From assembly GCA_013398275.1 (NCBI GenBank), contig VZSE01014931.1, positions 248,001-312,000 of the forward strand: 64,000 bases of DNA, in the 5' to 3' direction. The number at the start of each line of letters is the position of its first letter. Position 1 is the first letter of the stretch. The notes under the pieces were generated by a model. The model did no database searches. It saw only the letters and a program-made list of their open reading frames with translations, and had not been told where the DNA came from. Source of the DNA: Promerops cafer (Eukaryota; Chordata; Aves; Passeriformes; Nectariniidae). A program made the position numbers and the translations under genes. Below, piece after piece: positions 36,880-48,461 of the stretch.

Positions 36880-37270
36880 GCTCTTGTTGGAGTTCTTCAC
36901 CCAGGAGAAGAAAAGGCTCCAGGGGGACTTTAGAGCACTTTTTAGTACCTGAAGGGGGCTACAAGAGAACTGAGGAAGGATTTTTTTACAAAGGTGTGTA
37001 GTGATAGGACAAACGGTAATGGCTTCAAACTGCAAGAGAGTAGGTTGAGATTGGATTTTAGGAAGCAATTCTGTACTGTGAGGATGGTGAGGCCCTGGCA
37101 CAGGTTGCCTGGAGAAGTTGTGGATGCCCCATCCCTGGAAATATTTGTGACCAGGCTTGATGGGGCTTTGAGCAACCTGGTCTAGTGGAAGGTGTCCCTG
37201 TCCATGGCAGGGGGACTGCAACTAGATGATCTTTAACATCCCTTCCATACCAAACTGTTCTGTGATTCTA
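36880..37270 (+). mobile_element. CR1 LINE 3' end, relatively well preserved
   Basis: In sense orientation the copy shows the end of ORF2 and the 3' untranslated region: gtgtagtgataggacaaac, aaactgcaagagagtagg, ggatggtgaggccctggcac, ggatgccccatccctggaaa, gggctttgagcaacctggtc, ggtgtccctgtccatggcag and actagatgatctttaa. It ends in the octamer-like ttctgtgattcta tail. Compared with the CR1 copies at 4.1 and 21.8 kb it is clearly less diverged, so it is the youngest CR1 here. It is 5' truncated, the usual outcome of target-primed reverse transcription, and has no complete coding capacity. The 174-codon minus-strand frame over it is an antisense artefact. Confidence 0.95.
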
Positions 37271-38004
37271 CCTAGAATTTATTTTGACTCATAGCAGCAC
37301 AGAGTAGCACAAGCACAGCTGTGAAAATAAAGCCACAGGTTGGCTTGTAGAATTTCCTGTGATTGAAGTCATAATGTCTCCTCTTAATTAATTTAATTCT
37401 GGTTTAATTTATTGAGGGTTTGCCTTGATTTATTCCATTGCTGAATTGCTCACTCAGATGGCTTGTGTGAAGAGCTGCTGCATTTCCTTGCAGATTGGAA
37501 AGTTGTGCTATAATGTAATAATCAAACACAAGTTCCTGATGATACTACCCCCCTCCTCTCACCTTGTTCCACTCCTCCACCAGGGAAAAAATAATTGAAA
37601 AGGAAGGAATGGATCCACAGATTTTAATGCTTAAAGAAGAGCAAGACATTTCTTGGATCTTGATAAACCATTTTTACATTGAGTTATCAGCATATTTCTG
37701 CACCAGGCCTGCTACAAGACCATGGGCACAAGGCCTTACTCCTTGCAGCTGCTATTCTTCCATGTGTAATGTGGCTCATTGGAGTTTGGGATGTGTTTTT
37801 GGGATCATGGGCGTGTTAGATGCCCAGCCTTACCGCATTTGCTTCCCTTGCCTTCACCAGCAAAGGGTTTTGTTCTCTCTTGTTCTCCCCCTTCCAGCAT
37901 CCACTTGTGCCGTGTATGTGCCGGAGAGCGTCTCCCCCCTCCTCCATCCCCGTGCCCCCGTATCCTTTTCCCAATCCAAAGTCTCCCAGCGATCTTCTTG
38001 CTGT

Positions 38005-38410
38005 TTGTGAGGAGCCAGCAACCCTCCTCCTCCTCCTCCTCCCGGCTGGGTGCAAGGCCTTGATTTCCATTTGAATAGCCGGCTTTCTGCTGCGGCTTCC
38101 CCACCGCCCCGGCGAGCGAACAAGGAGCCCACTGTTCCCGGCCGGGATGTTCAGCCAGCCTTGACGTCCCCGCTGTCCTCAATGCGGCTTTTCAGCCCCT
38201 CCACTGAAGCCCGGGGCGCCGGGCTGGTGGGGGACAGGCTCCCGGCCCTGGGCAACATGCCACTCATTTTAAGCAGTCCCAGCCTGTTCCCACTTCTGCC
38301 TTTATGGTCTAGCGGAGGCTTGTTTGAGTTGCAGCTGGTTTTCGTGCGGCACCGAGGTAATAAAAAAGGGAGGGAAAAGTCAGGCTGGAGTGGTAGCAGG
38401 GGATAGGATG
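38005..38410 (+). promoter_or_regulatory. GC-rich patch, possible alternative promoter and first exon
   Basis: A second, weaker CpG-rich block (about 38.03-38.26 kb) contains a (CTC)n run, a TGACGTCC cAMP-response-like string at 38162, and ggcgagcg and cccggccggg strings. An ATG at 38182 opens a frame (MRLFSPSTEA...) that runs 58 codons to a donor-like CGAG|GTAATA at 38356/38357; the frame would leave in phase 1. The peptide has a hydrophobic stretch (MPLILSSPSLFPLLPLW) but no domain I recognise. The start context is weak. It could be an alternative first exon of the gene beginning at 15 kb, a lncRNA promoter, or just GC-rich intron. Confidence 0.35.
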
Positions 38411-40497
38411 AGATGGGGTCCTTTGCCAAAGGCTTGAAGGATGAGCGGGTGTGTGCATGGGGGTGAGCCTGTATGCTGGCTAGGGCTTCTGTCTCCTTAG
38501 TTCATGCTGACGCCTCAGGTCAAAGCTGACCTGTGCCTTGTTCCTGAAGTTTCCTTCTAAAAACCACATCCTGCTATGCAGCAAGCTCTCTGGATTGGCA
38601 TTTGTTTCCAGACATGCAGGTGACCTCCCCAACCCCAAGGTTTCAGGGTAAAGGCAGGACAGAGGAGTAACATCTGACCTGCCCTGGGACTGCTGAGAGT
38701 GGGCAAAGCCACCTGCCCCATCCCACCACTCAGAGCCTTTGTCAGGGCTGTCTCCACAGTGAACTGGTTGGGTTTGGAGCACCAGAGTCTCATTACTACA
38801 GTCAGATGTGGATGAGAGCTGACAGCCCTCTGCTAATTTTTTTTGAGTTTTCCCTCCAGATGATGCTGGTGCAGGTGTCATGATGGACTGGTCTCCACCC
38901 TCCACCGTGGGGAAGCTCCACTTCCCAGAGAGGTGTGGAATAACTTGCCTACTTCTCCTGCTGCTTTTAGCATCCAGGAGCCCTCAGTGGCATGAGAAAC
39001 CCCAACTGGCAAGCCATGAAGGAGCTCCAGACACTGCGATGTCCCAGGCTGACTGTGGGTGCTGCTTTTGTGAATCAGTTTTTAGTTTTTGGTTTTTGTT
39101 TTTTTTCCCTCTGTGGGCAGAGGTAAGGGATTCCAGGTTTGTTTGTGTTCTTCCCCAGATAGTGTCACACTGATGACATTTAAATTCAGTGGAGCAGGCA
39201 CAGAAGGGGCAGCAGCAGAGCAGGCTTCCCTCTCTGCTGCTGTAGGAAGAGCCAGCTGGAGCGTGGGGACAGTGATGAGGCCAGGCAGACCTCTGCCAAG
39301 GCTGGCAGCAAACAAAGCCCACTATAACCGGTTACAATGTGTTAAATCGCTAGTTCACAGCAGACATGAAGGAGAAACCTTTCGCTTCCGTGTATATGGG
39401 TAAATTGCTCAGAAGTAAAGGTAATCATTGCTTCTGGTAACATAAATTTTAATGTAGCTGCACCTCTTTTTAGCTTTCTTGGTTCTTCCACTGAGTACTG
39501 TTCATGTTGCTTGGGTGCTGAGTTCCTGCAGTTCTGATTTCCCTTTCTTGAAGAAGACCTTAATTCAAGTGAGCTACACCCCTCTGCAGCACACAAATGA
39601 TGGAGCACGTGCAGGGGTCTGGAGGTCTTGCCTTCACCCCACCAGCTTCCATCCCATCCTGTCAGCCCGATAGGACTGGTGGTGCAGGGGTGGCACTGAA
39701 TCCTGCAAGCAGTGTGGGGCTCATTCAGGTTGGTGGTGGAGGCTTGGAGCAGATCAGAGACTGTTTCTCTGCTGCCAGCAGAAGCACTGGAAATCCAGAG
39801 TTCCCTACTCCCTGGGCTCTGGGGGTTGGTGCCCTGAGCGGTGATGTGAAGGATGGTGTCTTTATTTTGAACTTCTGGGAGGAGTAATTTGTAATATAAA
39901 AGGATGGAAATTACTATGGAAAGTCAGTCACAACTTCTTTATTAGAAGACCACTTCTTGCTCTTTGCCGTGAGGAAGAAAAAAGGGATAGAAAACAAACT
40001 GATTAAAAAATGTTTCCAAATTTGTGTTAGTGGCAGCACGCTCTGTGGCAGCTCAGTGGCAGCTCAGTGCTTGGTGCTGTTTGAGGCTATAGGGGCTGGA
40101 GTGCTCTTATGCTCAGCACTTCAGCTGGCAGACTCCATGGACTTCCCTAGGGAGCAGCACGGATGCTCAGAGCTCAGCAGGATCAGACCTTATATTAGTA
40201 TTACCAAATGATGAAGCACAAGGCGCCCAGAGAAAAAATAGTTTGAGTCCCACTGGAATTCTTGGACTCCTGTGACAGTTTTCAGTATGGAAACTTCAGG
40301 CAAGTTTTAACACAGCCAACAAATTGTTGAAATCTTTGTACTTCTGGGGTGTATAAATCCTGCATGAGAGGACCTTCTTACAAGATAGCTTTTGAATGCT
40401 GCACTTCCTCTTACAGAGTTTACCCTGGTGCAGCTTCTGGAACTTGTTCAGAGTGAGCAGCTCTGGTTATGTGTAAGAGATAATAGATCTTTTGTCA
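38411..40497. other. Non-coding DNA, no firm feature
   Basis: A palindromic taACCGGTTa (39325-39334) fits a grainyhead-type site but stands alone. Open frames lack domains. Confidence 0.5.
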
Positions 40498-40553
40498 TTT
40501 TTTTTTTCTTTTTTTTTTTTTTTTTTTTTTTTNTTTTTTTTTTTTTTTTTTTT
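40498..40553 (+). repeat. Poly-T tract with one N
   Basis: T10, C, T24, N (40533), T20. Length unresolved by the assembly. Confidence 0.96.
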
Positions 40554-40926
40554 ACTCAGTGGAGTTTGTTGGGAACTCAAGAAGAGAAAAATACAGATGC
40601 TTGTGTTACTGTAATATAAATGTCACAGATGAATAGGTTTCTAAATTGTGACATTTAGGAAATAATATCTTGTCTTTTTTTGCACTTGGAGAAGACTATA
40701 ATTTCAGTGTGAATATTTCTTTGTGTATTTGTTTTTTAAATTTATTTTTAGAAGACTGTTTTGCTGGGTATGGAGCATATAAAACCCTGAGATGATGTTG
40801 CTATGAGAACCTTCAGCATTTCATTTCCAGATTAGGAGTCTTTAGGTATGAGACTGTGATGATAGTTCAGCTCAGCTTGTTGAATTTTAGTTGTATAAAT
40901 GAATCTACACAAGGTTATCACCTGGC

Positions 40927-40968
40927 TGACTCTCAATTAAATAAAAGTGACTCTCAATTAAATAAAAG
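40927..40968 (+). repeat. Exact 21-bp tandem duplication
   Basis: tgactctcaattaaataaa plus ag occurs twice in direct succession with no mismatch, suggesting a recent slippage or repair event. Confidence 0.95.
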
Positions 40969-43679
40969 GAAATGCAGAAGTTACCCCCAAAGAAAACTCA
41001 AACCCAACAGTTTCTCTAAATATAAACCCCTCTAAATTCAGCTATAAATATGGTCCTGGAAACAGCTCAGTGTTTTCTCTTAACAGCTGCATTCTGAATT
41101 CTTAGAACTTTGAATTTACACTTCCTCTGCTGGGAAGGAAGTATTTCTTCACTCTCATCTCTGCACAGTTCAGCAGGACACGTTTACTAAGAAAAGAAAC
41201 CATTCTCAAGATGAGCAGACTCTTCAGCTACCCTGATACTTGGGTACTTTGACTCAAGGTTATTTACTTTTCGTCCCTTTAAAAATTTTTTTAATTATTA
41301 TTTTTGTGACATTGGTATTCAGTTTGCTCCCTTCTCTGGGGTTTTGGGGTTTTTTTTGGTCTTTTACATCCATAAAGAAGCAGAGATCTGGGAGCTGCTT
41401 GTTGCGCCTCTTTTACTTTATCGCACGACCTGCAGTGACTACCATGGAGAGTAGGCGGTGAGGGGAGAACAAACAGTTTATTCCTGTTAGGGTTTCATGA
41501 TTTTGGTAACAGTGTGCTGCTGCTTTCAGATCCAGGTATGTTTGAACAGCGAGGGAAGGAGAGGTGGGTTCCCACTGGCACAGCAGGTGTATTTTTCCAG
41601 TGCACCCAGGACCCTGGCAGCAGATGCTGCAGGCTGGCTCCCAGCTCACTCTGCCTGCCATGCTGGATGGGGGGACTGGGAAGCTCCAGTCTGGACTGGC
41701 ACTTCTAAGTCTGCATCAGTAAAGTCAATTTTTCCAGCAGAAGCTATTTCATTCCCCACAGCACCTTTCTGTCTCTCTTGCTGGGAGGATGCTGTGGCAG
41801 CAGCCTCTACTGCATCTCAGCAAGTCTGTGCAGATAACTCGCAGCAAGTCACAGAGAAAATGCCTCCTTTCTGCAGGGGTTTCATTAGGCTGTGAATTAC
41901 ATTAGCAGAGAGGGCATCCTGACCATGCCATACGGTGTGCATCCGTCAAGCTGGGCGTGAAAGGGCAGGAGCTGCAGGGTGTGCAGAGAGACCGAGCTCC
42001 CCAAGACTTGCAAAGGCTGAATAAAGCACAGCACTTGTAGTGGTGCCCCTCCAGTGAGTGAGGTCACAGGCTGCACCACCAGAACTGTGCCGGACCTCCA
42101 GAGATGTGTGTGAGTGCTCTGGCAGCGAATCCTCGCAGAGAGGGATGTGGTGTGGGCAGTGTGTGTGCTGCTGCGTGTACTTGTGTGGTGGCACTGCTGG
42201 CCTACGAGGTCAGGCTGTGCTGTAACAGTGTGTGAGGAAGTGTGGTACTTGAAAGGTTGCTTTGATATTCTGAGTGGGCTTCATGTTGCCCTCTGAGCCT
42301 GTGCTGGAAGACTGCTAAACATTGTGTCATCTGTCCTTGAAATTGCCTCATGAGCCAGGCAATGCTTGTACTGCTGGGCAGGAAAGGGGGACATTGGCTG
42401 AGCTGTGTTTCAGGAGGTATTTTCCTGCTCTTTCCTTTGCCATTCCTCACAAAGAGTCAAAATTGGATGACAAAATAGGAAATGGATCCTCCCCCAAAAA
42501 TGCCATCCTCAAAACCAGTAGCGATCGGAAGGGAGTGTGCATAAACTTAAGAGTGTGCAGCAAAGTGCCTGGTCTGGTTTATTCTGTGCCTGAAGGCTGA
42601 GCAAGCAGCTGTGAGTGAAATCACATACAAGTGCACACATGTGTGTGCACACACAAACACAGAGCCCTGCATTTGCCAGTAAGAGTGCAAAAACATGCAC
42701 TCTGCATATGAAAGATCATGTCTGTGCTAAAGGTCCATCATCCAGGGGGAGTTGTGCTGTCAGGAACTACAAAGGAGAGAATAATTGATATATACATTGC
42801 TGGAAAACCTGAAAGGTTGCAGAAGCAGAACTAACTGTGCTGTTTAGGCTTCTTTTTTACATTTTTATTTATTAAAATGTTCTAGATGCAGAGTAGCTCT
42901 TCTCATTATTTATAACTGTCGCTGCCGCCTTGAAGTGAAACTGCTGGCACTTTGATAAATGTGGTGAAAGCTTGTCTGGTGTCCCTGCCACTTCTCTAAA
43001 GTGCCTCCTGCATCCTCTGCTGAATTGCTGTTTCATCAGTTTGGACAGCAGTGTTCCTCAGCAAATTGCAGTAAAAGTCTAGTTGCATCATCCCATGCTA
43101 ATGGAAATGGAGCAGGAGGGACTGAGCATGTGCCATGAGCATCCTGTAGGTGCTAGGCAGAGCAGGGACAGGAGGAAGAAGACAGCCCTGCTGAGCCCCA
43201 CCCACATCTCCATCCTGGTGAGTTTGGTGGGATAGAGGCTCCTGTTCAGGGTTGCTGTGAGCGTGCTTTTCTTTTGCCTTGTGATGACAGCTAGGATGTA
43301 ATTCCTGTTTGAATTGCCTGTGCCAGAGGGCAAAAATTAAGTTGTTCCAGCCTCAGCCCCTCCTTCCCATCATGTCAATGGCCATGGTGTTGGGACAGTC
43401 AACTGATGGGCTTTACTAGGGCTGTCCTGATAGCTGAGTGCAGGGAGCTTTTAAAAAGCTTGAAGAATGCAGATCCCCTGAGATCAGAGAAGGCTAAAAT
43501 GATGACATTGAAAAATCTAGTGACTAGAACAAAGGGAGAAAGTTTGTTTAAAACAACCAACCAACAAAGAAACCAATCAACAGAAATAAAGAAGGAGCCT
43601 CTCAAAACCTTGACTTCTCCTTTGAGCAGGGGGACTTGCTCTTAGATCATCTTGCTAAGCAGAAGCTGCACTTGTGCTG
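40969..43679. other. Non-coding DNA with one conserved-looking block
   Basis: At 42860-43000 an AT-rich block with ttatttattaaaatgttc, tcattatttataactgtc and tttgataaatgtgg has the look of a conserved non-coding element. A CA/TG palindrome (gtgcacaca TG tgtgtgcac) lies at 42631-42650. No exon supported. Confidence 0.4.
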
Positions 43680-44045
43680 AAGCAGGCCTGTCAGGATGAT
43701 GAGGCAATAGAAAGCTTGTCCTACAAGGGAAGATTAGAAGAGCTTGGACTGTTTAGCCTGAGGAAAATGGTAGGGGGAGTATGAGAGTGCTCTGTAAATA
43801 TGTTAGCAGGTAAAAAGTGTGAAAAGGGAAGAGTTTTTAAGGCTTAGGGAAGGTGTTTGCAACAGTACAGGCTCTGATAAATCAATTGTGGTAATCTAGT
43901 CTAGGAATTAGACCACAATTTCATACTGTTAGGTGGGGGAAGTTTGGAGAGCAGCTTCCAAACAGAGCAACAGGAACAAAACTCCCAGACAGGCTTTAGG
44001 ATGAGTCTTGATCTGTCTGTGAAGGGGATTGTATTAAGAGGGCCA
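43680..44045 (+). mobile_element. Old CR1 LINE fragment
   Basis: tacaagggaagattagaaga and gcttggactgtttagcctga correspond to the CR1 ORF2 'YEERLRELGLFSL' coding region in sense orientation. Downstream aggtgtttgcaacagtacag and ttaggtgggggaagtttgga fit a strongly decayed CR1 3' part. All frames are broken. The 3' boundary is uncertain. Confidence 0.55.
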
Positions 44046-45913
44046 GGCTCTGTGTGCCAGTAGATTCTGTTCTATGCTGCTTCCTGAATTTCTAGTCCCG
44101 CATTAACTATTCAGGCTTTTTGTATGAGATGTGCATAAATAGAAATCATAGATTAAACTGAGTGGTTTGCAAATTAAAACTCATTTTTTGGGGGTGTGTG
44201 TGTTTTTGTTTTGGTTTTTGTCATTTGGTTTTGGTTTTTATTTTTCCTTTTTTTTTTTTTTCCCATGGCTCCTTTCAGGGTGTCCTTTTGACCTGAATAT
44301 GCCAGAGCAGCATTTCACCCAGTGCCCAGGTTTCCCCTTCCTCGTCCTCAAGCTGTCTCACTTTTGTGCAAGCTGTTTCCACCAATGCATAGCACAACTC
44401 AGCACTTTTGGGGGCTGAAAGCTATTTACCAGCTAAGAGGGCAAGAGTACAAAACTATTTTAAGCTCTGTGACCCACCTTGGCCAATTGGATTGTGTCTG
44501 GTAATCCTATTTGATGGAGATGGGTTCACGTAGCCTGAAATAGTTTCTGCTCTTTGCCTTCACCTCCGGCTCCAGTGCCTACACAGCAACTGGGCTGGGG
44601 TGCCTGTGCTGTAAGACCTGACCTCCAGAAGGGAGAAGGGTAGTGTGAGTGCTTGGGCTGAAGCTCCCTTCCAGGAGGTTGACCCTTTTTCCCCACTGGT
44701 GTCCCGTGGGGGGGTGCCCTTGTGCCATGGTGTGAGGTTGCTCTCAACCCCTGTGCAATCAGGGATGGATGTGTCTAGCTCTGACCTTCTTAGTACAGCC
44801 CAGGCATCAGTCTTGGCTTGTCCCTTTGGTGAGGAGTGGTATTTTTGATTTTGCCACTGCAGCATTTTTATCTTTGCCTGCAATCCCACCTCCTAATGGT
44901 CATGTGTAGCCTGGAATGGGCAGGAAGGAATTAAGTCAGATGAAGAAAAGGACATCAATATTCTCTTATACAATTCACTTCAAATGTGTAAAGTATTTCA
45001 AAGTCATAAAAAAATCTATTGCCCAAATTAGGCCAAGAATAGATACCACTATTTAGCCCAAACTTTCCAGACAGGATTTGAGGCTCTAGGGTTTTTATTG
45101 GTGCAGTAACTAAACTGTGAACTTTAGGACCCTTTTTTACCCCAGTTTTACTTTGAGGAAAGGATTGTGAAGTTGCACTGTCTACTTCACCTTTTTAGCT
45201 TTGTACCTTGTTGCCACTCTTAGCCCTGTTTGACAGGAGTCTCCAAAACACTGCATTTGCCAGAAGTCATCAAATCATACAGCCAGATTAAGAAAGGAAA
45301 CCCTGCTGAGGGAAAGGAGGTCTATAATGTGGATTGAGGCAGAGTATTAGGCATAAGAATATCCAAGCCAGCAGGCTGCAGGAATCTAGGCTTCAGTGCT
45401 GCTGCTCAGGGATTCCTTGAGTATTTAGGATGGTGGTGGGTGTGTAAATCTGAATATCTCTGAGCTTGTACAGGACTACAGAGCAGGAATGCTGCTGAGT
45501 TTTGTGGTTACCAGTTATAGCTCAGCTCAGCTGAGGCACTTTCTGGCCTTGGTTACTGCAACTTTCATCCCTTTGATTGATGGAGAGTACCAGGCACACT
45601 GAGCAGGCTCACATGCCTGCCTCCTCTCTCATCAAAAAGGAACAACTGTGGGCTAATCCCCTGGGCAGCCCCAATGGCAGTGAGAGATCCTGTGCCCTCC
45701 CTGGAGGGGTAAGATGAGAGACTCCCTCTGGCACAGGTCCCACAGGTGCTGCTCAGCCCATATCGTGGGTCAGTGCTGCTTCTGGCTTGTGCCTGTGCTC
45801 AGCAAAACTATCCCCCTTATTTCAAGGAATAAAACTTGGAATAGCACAGGCATGTTCTCTGGAGGAGTGGGAGGAATAGGAAGGCTGGCTGAGGATAGGG
45901 TGCAGTCTGGTAT
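44046..45913. other. Non-coding DNA, no feature recognised
   Basis: Holds a T14 run (44248-44261). Nothing else supported. Confidence 0.5.
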
Positions 45914-46066
45914 GAGAATCACAGAATATTCTGAATTGGAAGGGACCCACAAGGATCATCAAATCCAGCTCTTAAGTGAATGACCCATACAGGGATTGAA
46001 TCCACAACCTTGGCTTTCTGGGGTTTTTTTAGCACCAGGCTCTAACCAACAGAGCTGAACTCAGGG
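45914..46066 (-). mobile_element. tRNA-Ile-derived SINE with CR1 tail (TguSINE1-like)
   Basis: On the minus strand the head (46064-45982) reads gctctgttggttagagcctg, gtgctaa, then gccaaggttgtggattcaat, ccctgtatgggtc. This follows tRNA-Ile closely: A box at 46059-46046, B box GGATTCAATCC at 46003-45993. The anticodon stem is destroyed by an A-rich insertion. The tail (45981-45914) is a CR1 3' end: ggatccttgtgggtccct, then attctgtgattctc. Such a tRNA-Ile/CR1 fusion is the design of the passerine TguSINE1 family, transcribed by Pol III from the internal boxes and mobilised by CR1 machinery. It is not a functional tRNA gene. Confidence 0.8.
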
Positions 46067-48446
46067 TCATTTTCCTAGCAAAAGCATAAACTGGAGGTTG
46101 TGGTGTGTTACTAAACCCAGTGTCAGCTCAGGCATGGGGCTTTTGTTGTCATGGGTGCTGGACCAGGCTGAGCCTGACTCCCAATTCTGTGTGTGGTGGG
46201 CCTTTGTCTGCCCTGTGATGCAGCAAAACAGTTGGCAAGTGTTATCAGAGACTAGTGTATGCAGTGCTTTGCACTGCTTTAGACAGTGCTTTTCATCATG
46301 GGCCATTGCAGATGCTGAGTTAAGCCTGGCAGCAGACCCAGGAGGTGGGCCAAGTGTGCTACAGGCTAGGGCAGGCTGGGCAAGCATGTGGAGTCACCCT
46401 TGTGGAGTCACAGGATGGACAGAGCAGGGGCAGACTCCTGGAATTTCCCTTTCTTTGCAGCATTCAGACTCAGCGTTCATTGCACGATGGTTTGATCACT
46501 CCAACCTGCAGCTTCTCCCTCACCTGCCCTCCTGGCCTGTGCAGCAGCAGCAGCTGCTGCATGGGAATGAAATGCTTTTCCTCCTACACAAATATCCAGC
46601 ACTGCAAAACTAGTCTGGAGTTTCTCCCTTTCTCCCCCATCCCAGTGCCCTTGTTCCTGTGTCTTTTCAGGGATGATGTGAGTTCTCCCAGAGATATTCA
46701 GCAGTGACGTGGTTTATTGTCGCTTCTTTTTTCTACCTTCTTACAAAGTAAAACCTTTTTCTTTTTTCAGTGTTGGCACAGCAAGGGCATTGGATTTGGA
46801 TCCAGCAAGAAGATGAGCAGCCAGCATAAAACCTGGGAGAATTTTTGGAGTAAATAATACACCCAATTCATCTCACTGTGTCATTTGCACTAGATGTCTT
46901 GGAAACCAGAGCCTCAGTTGGACAGGCAAGCCTGCACCAACTGGAGTTGAAAAGATCTTTCCAGCCTGAGTGCTGGCATCCCTGGAGGGATTTCCTTCTA
47001 GGCTTTCTCAGTTTACCTGGACAATAGTCATAAGCTTAGCCTTTCTTGCACATGCCTAATCTCATGTTTCGGACTGTCTATTAGTCATCTCTAGGTCAGG
47101 AGGGCATTTCTCTCTCTGATCAGCATGGCAGATCTGCTGCAATCTGGTTGGGTTTTTCTTCCTTCTCAGTACTTTAGGGCACATTTTACTTTTTCAAATT
47201 ACTGGTCACTTCTGCCTAAAATGTTCCTCCTGAGGGTGAAGGCAGAACATTGCAGGGTGTCAGTGGAGTGCTTTATGTGCATTCGTGTCCCTGGGCACTC
47301 TGCAGTTACAGCTTTGGGTGCTGTCAGCAGCACAGGACACCAAGAGGAGGGTAAAGTTTCCCTTTGTGGGACCTTTCCATATCAAAATGCCCATTGCCAG
47401 AGTGCCAGCAATTGCATGGTGCTTCCAGTCCTTCCTTCCTAGTGACTGGGGATGCAATTCATCCAAGGACTGTCAGGGTGCTTGCAGTCTGTAGTGGAGA
47501 TCTGGCTTCCTTGGGGACTGCCACCCAAAGTTTTCCCGCATCCTACTCCAAATGTAGCCTGTGTCCTCAAGCTACTCAGATCTAAGGGCTGCTGTGCTCC
47601 CCCTCCCTCCCTCTTCCCCCTGTGAATTTTGTTGTTCACCTTATTTAGTTCAGAATTGCAGCACTCAGGGTATTAAAAAAAAAAAACATAACCCAAAATC
47701 TATCAATAATAAGCATTTAGAAACAAGCCTCCAGGGTGTTTAATTAAACCCAGTGTGATGGGAGGCAGCCAAAAGGCATGTGTGGTGTGTGTGTTTGCAC
47801 AGACAGCTGGCCATGGGGGAGCAGCACGTGTGTATGTGTGGGTGAGAGAGGGAATCAAAGATCTGGTTAAATGGATCCTTTCTATCTGAGCTCCAAATAT
47901 GATGTTCTTAAATGAGTAACCCACGGGAAAACAGCAATCCCCTCATGAAATATGCAGAGAGGCTTGTGCCAGGAAGAGGTCAGCAGCCCGGCTGTAGGCT
48001 GGAGTGGCTGAGAGTTTTGGTGGGGAAGAGACATCCCAGCCAACCCTGTCCTGGGCCCAGGGGCTGGATTTTCCTGCTGGAATCAAGCTGGAAGAGTGGT
48101 GGCTCTCACCTAGTTTGAAAGAGACAAAAAGCAGGCTGGGAGAGGGATGTGTGGGCTTTTCTTTTACCTAGGCTTCAGTTGCTGACAGGAAGTGTGGAAA
48201 GAGGAATAGAAACAAAGCTATGAGTTTCAACTCCTGTTTTGTCCCTGGCATCCATAAAACCTATACCTCTTTCCTTCATGAGCTAATTACCACCTGGATA
48301 TCATAAGGAACTGTTTTTTTCTTCTTTTTCAGTTACTTTGGAAGAGACAGAGAAACCTGGGTGTACTGGGGGAAGTAATTCTGACCTACTAGACCTGCCT
48401 TTTCTTTTTAAATCAGTTTCATAGAATCATCTACAAAATGTGTCCA
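46067..48446. other. Non-coding DNA, no firm feature
   Basis: A strong acceptor string (cctttttcttttttcag) ends at about 46770 and another (tttttttcttctttttcag) at 48332. Neither is followed by an open frame ending in a usable donor. The only A-run of 12 in the window is at 47675-47686. Confidence 0.45.
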
Positions 48447-48461
48447 TTTTTTTTTTTTTTT
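48447..48461 (+). repeat. T15 homopolymer
   Basis: Uninterrupted T run followed by CAG, giving a chance splice-acceptor look. Confidence 0.95.

Noticed and set aside
36697..37221. 174-codon minus-strand frame
   Set aside because: Antisense shadow of the plus-strand CR1 copy at 36880-37270.
45982..46064. Functional tRNA-Ile gene
   Set aside because: The anticodon stem is disrupted by an insertion, and the sequence continues into a CR1 tail, so it is a SINE head.
46098..46613. 171-codon plus-strand frame
   Set aside because: No domain, no start or splice context, and low-complexity Gln/Ser patches.
48333..48365. Exon after the acceptor at 48332
   Set aside because: All three frames meet a stop within about 20 codons or lack a usable donor.
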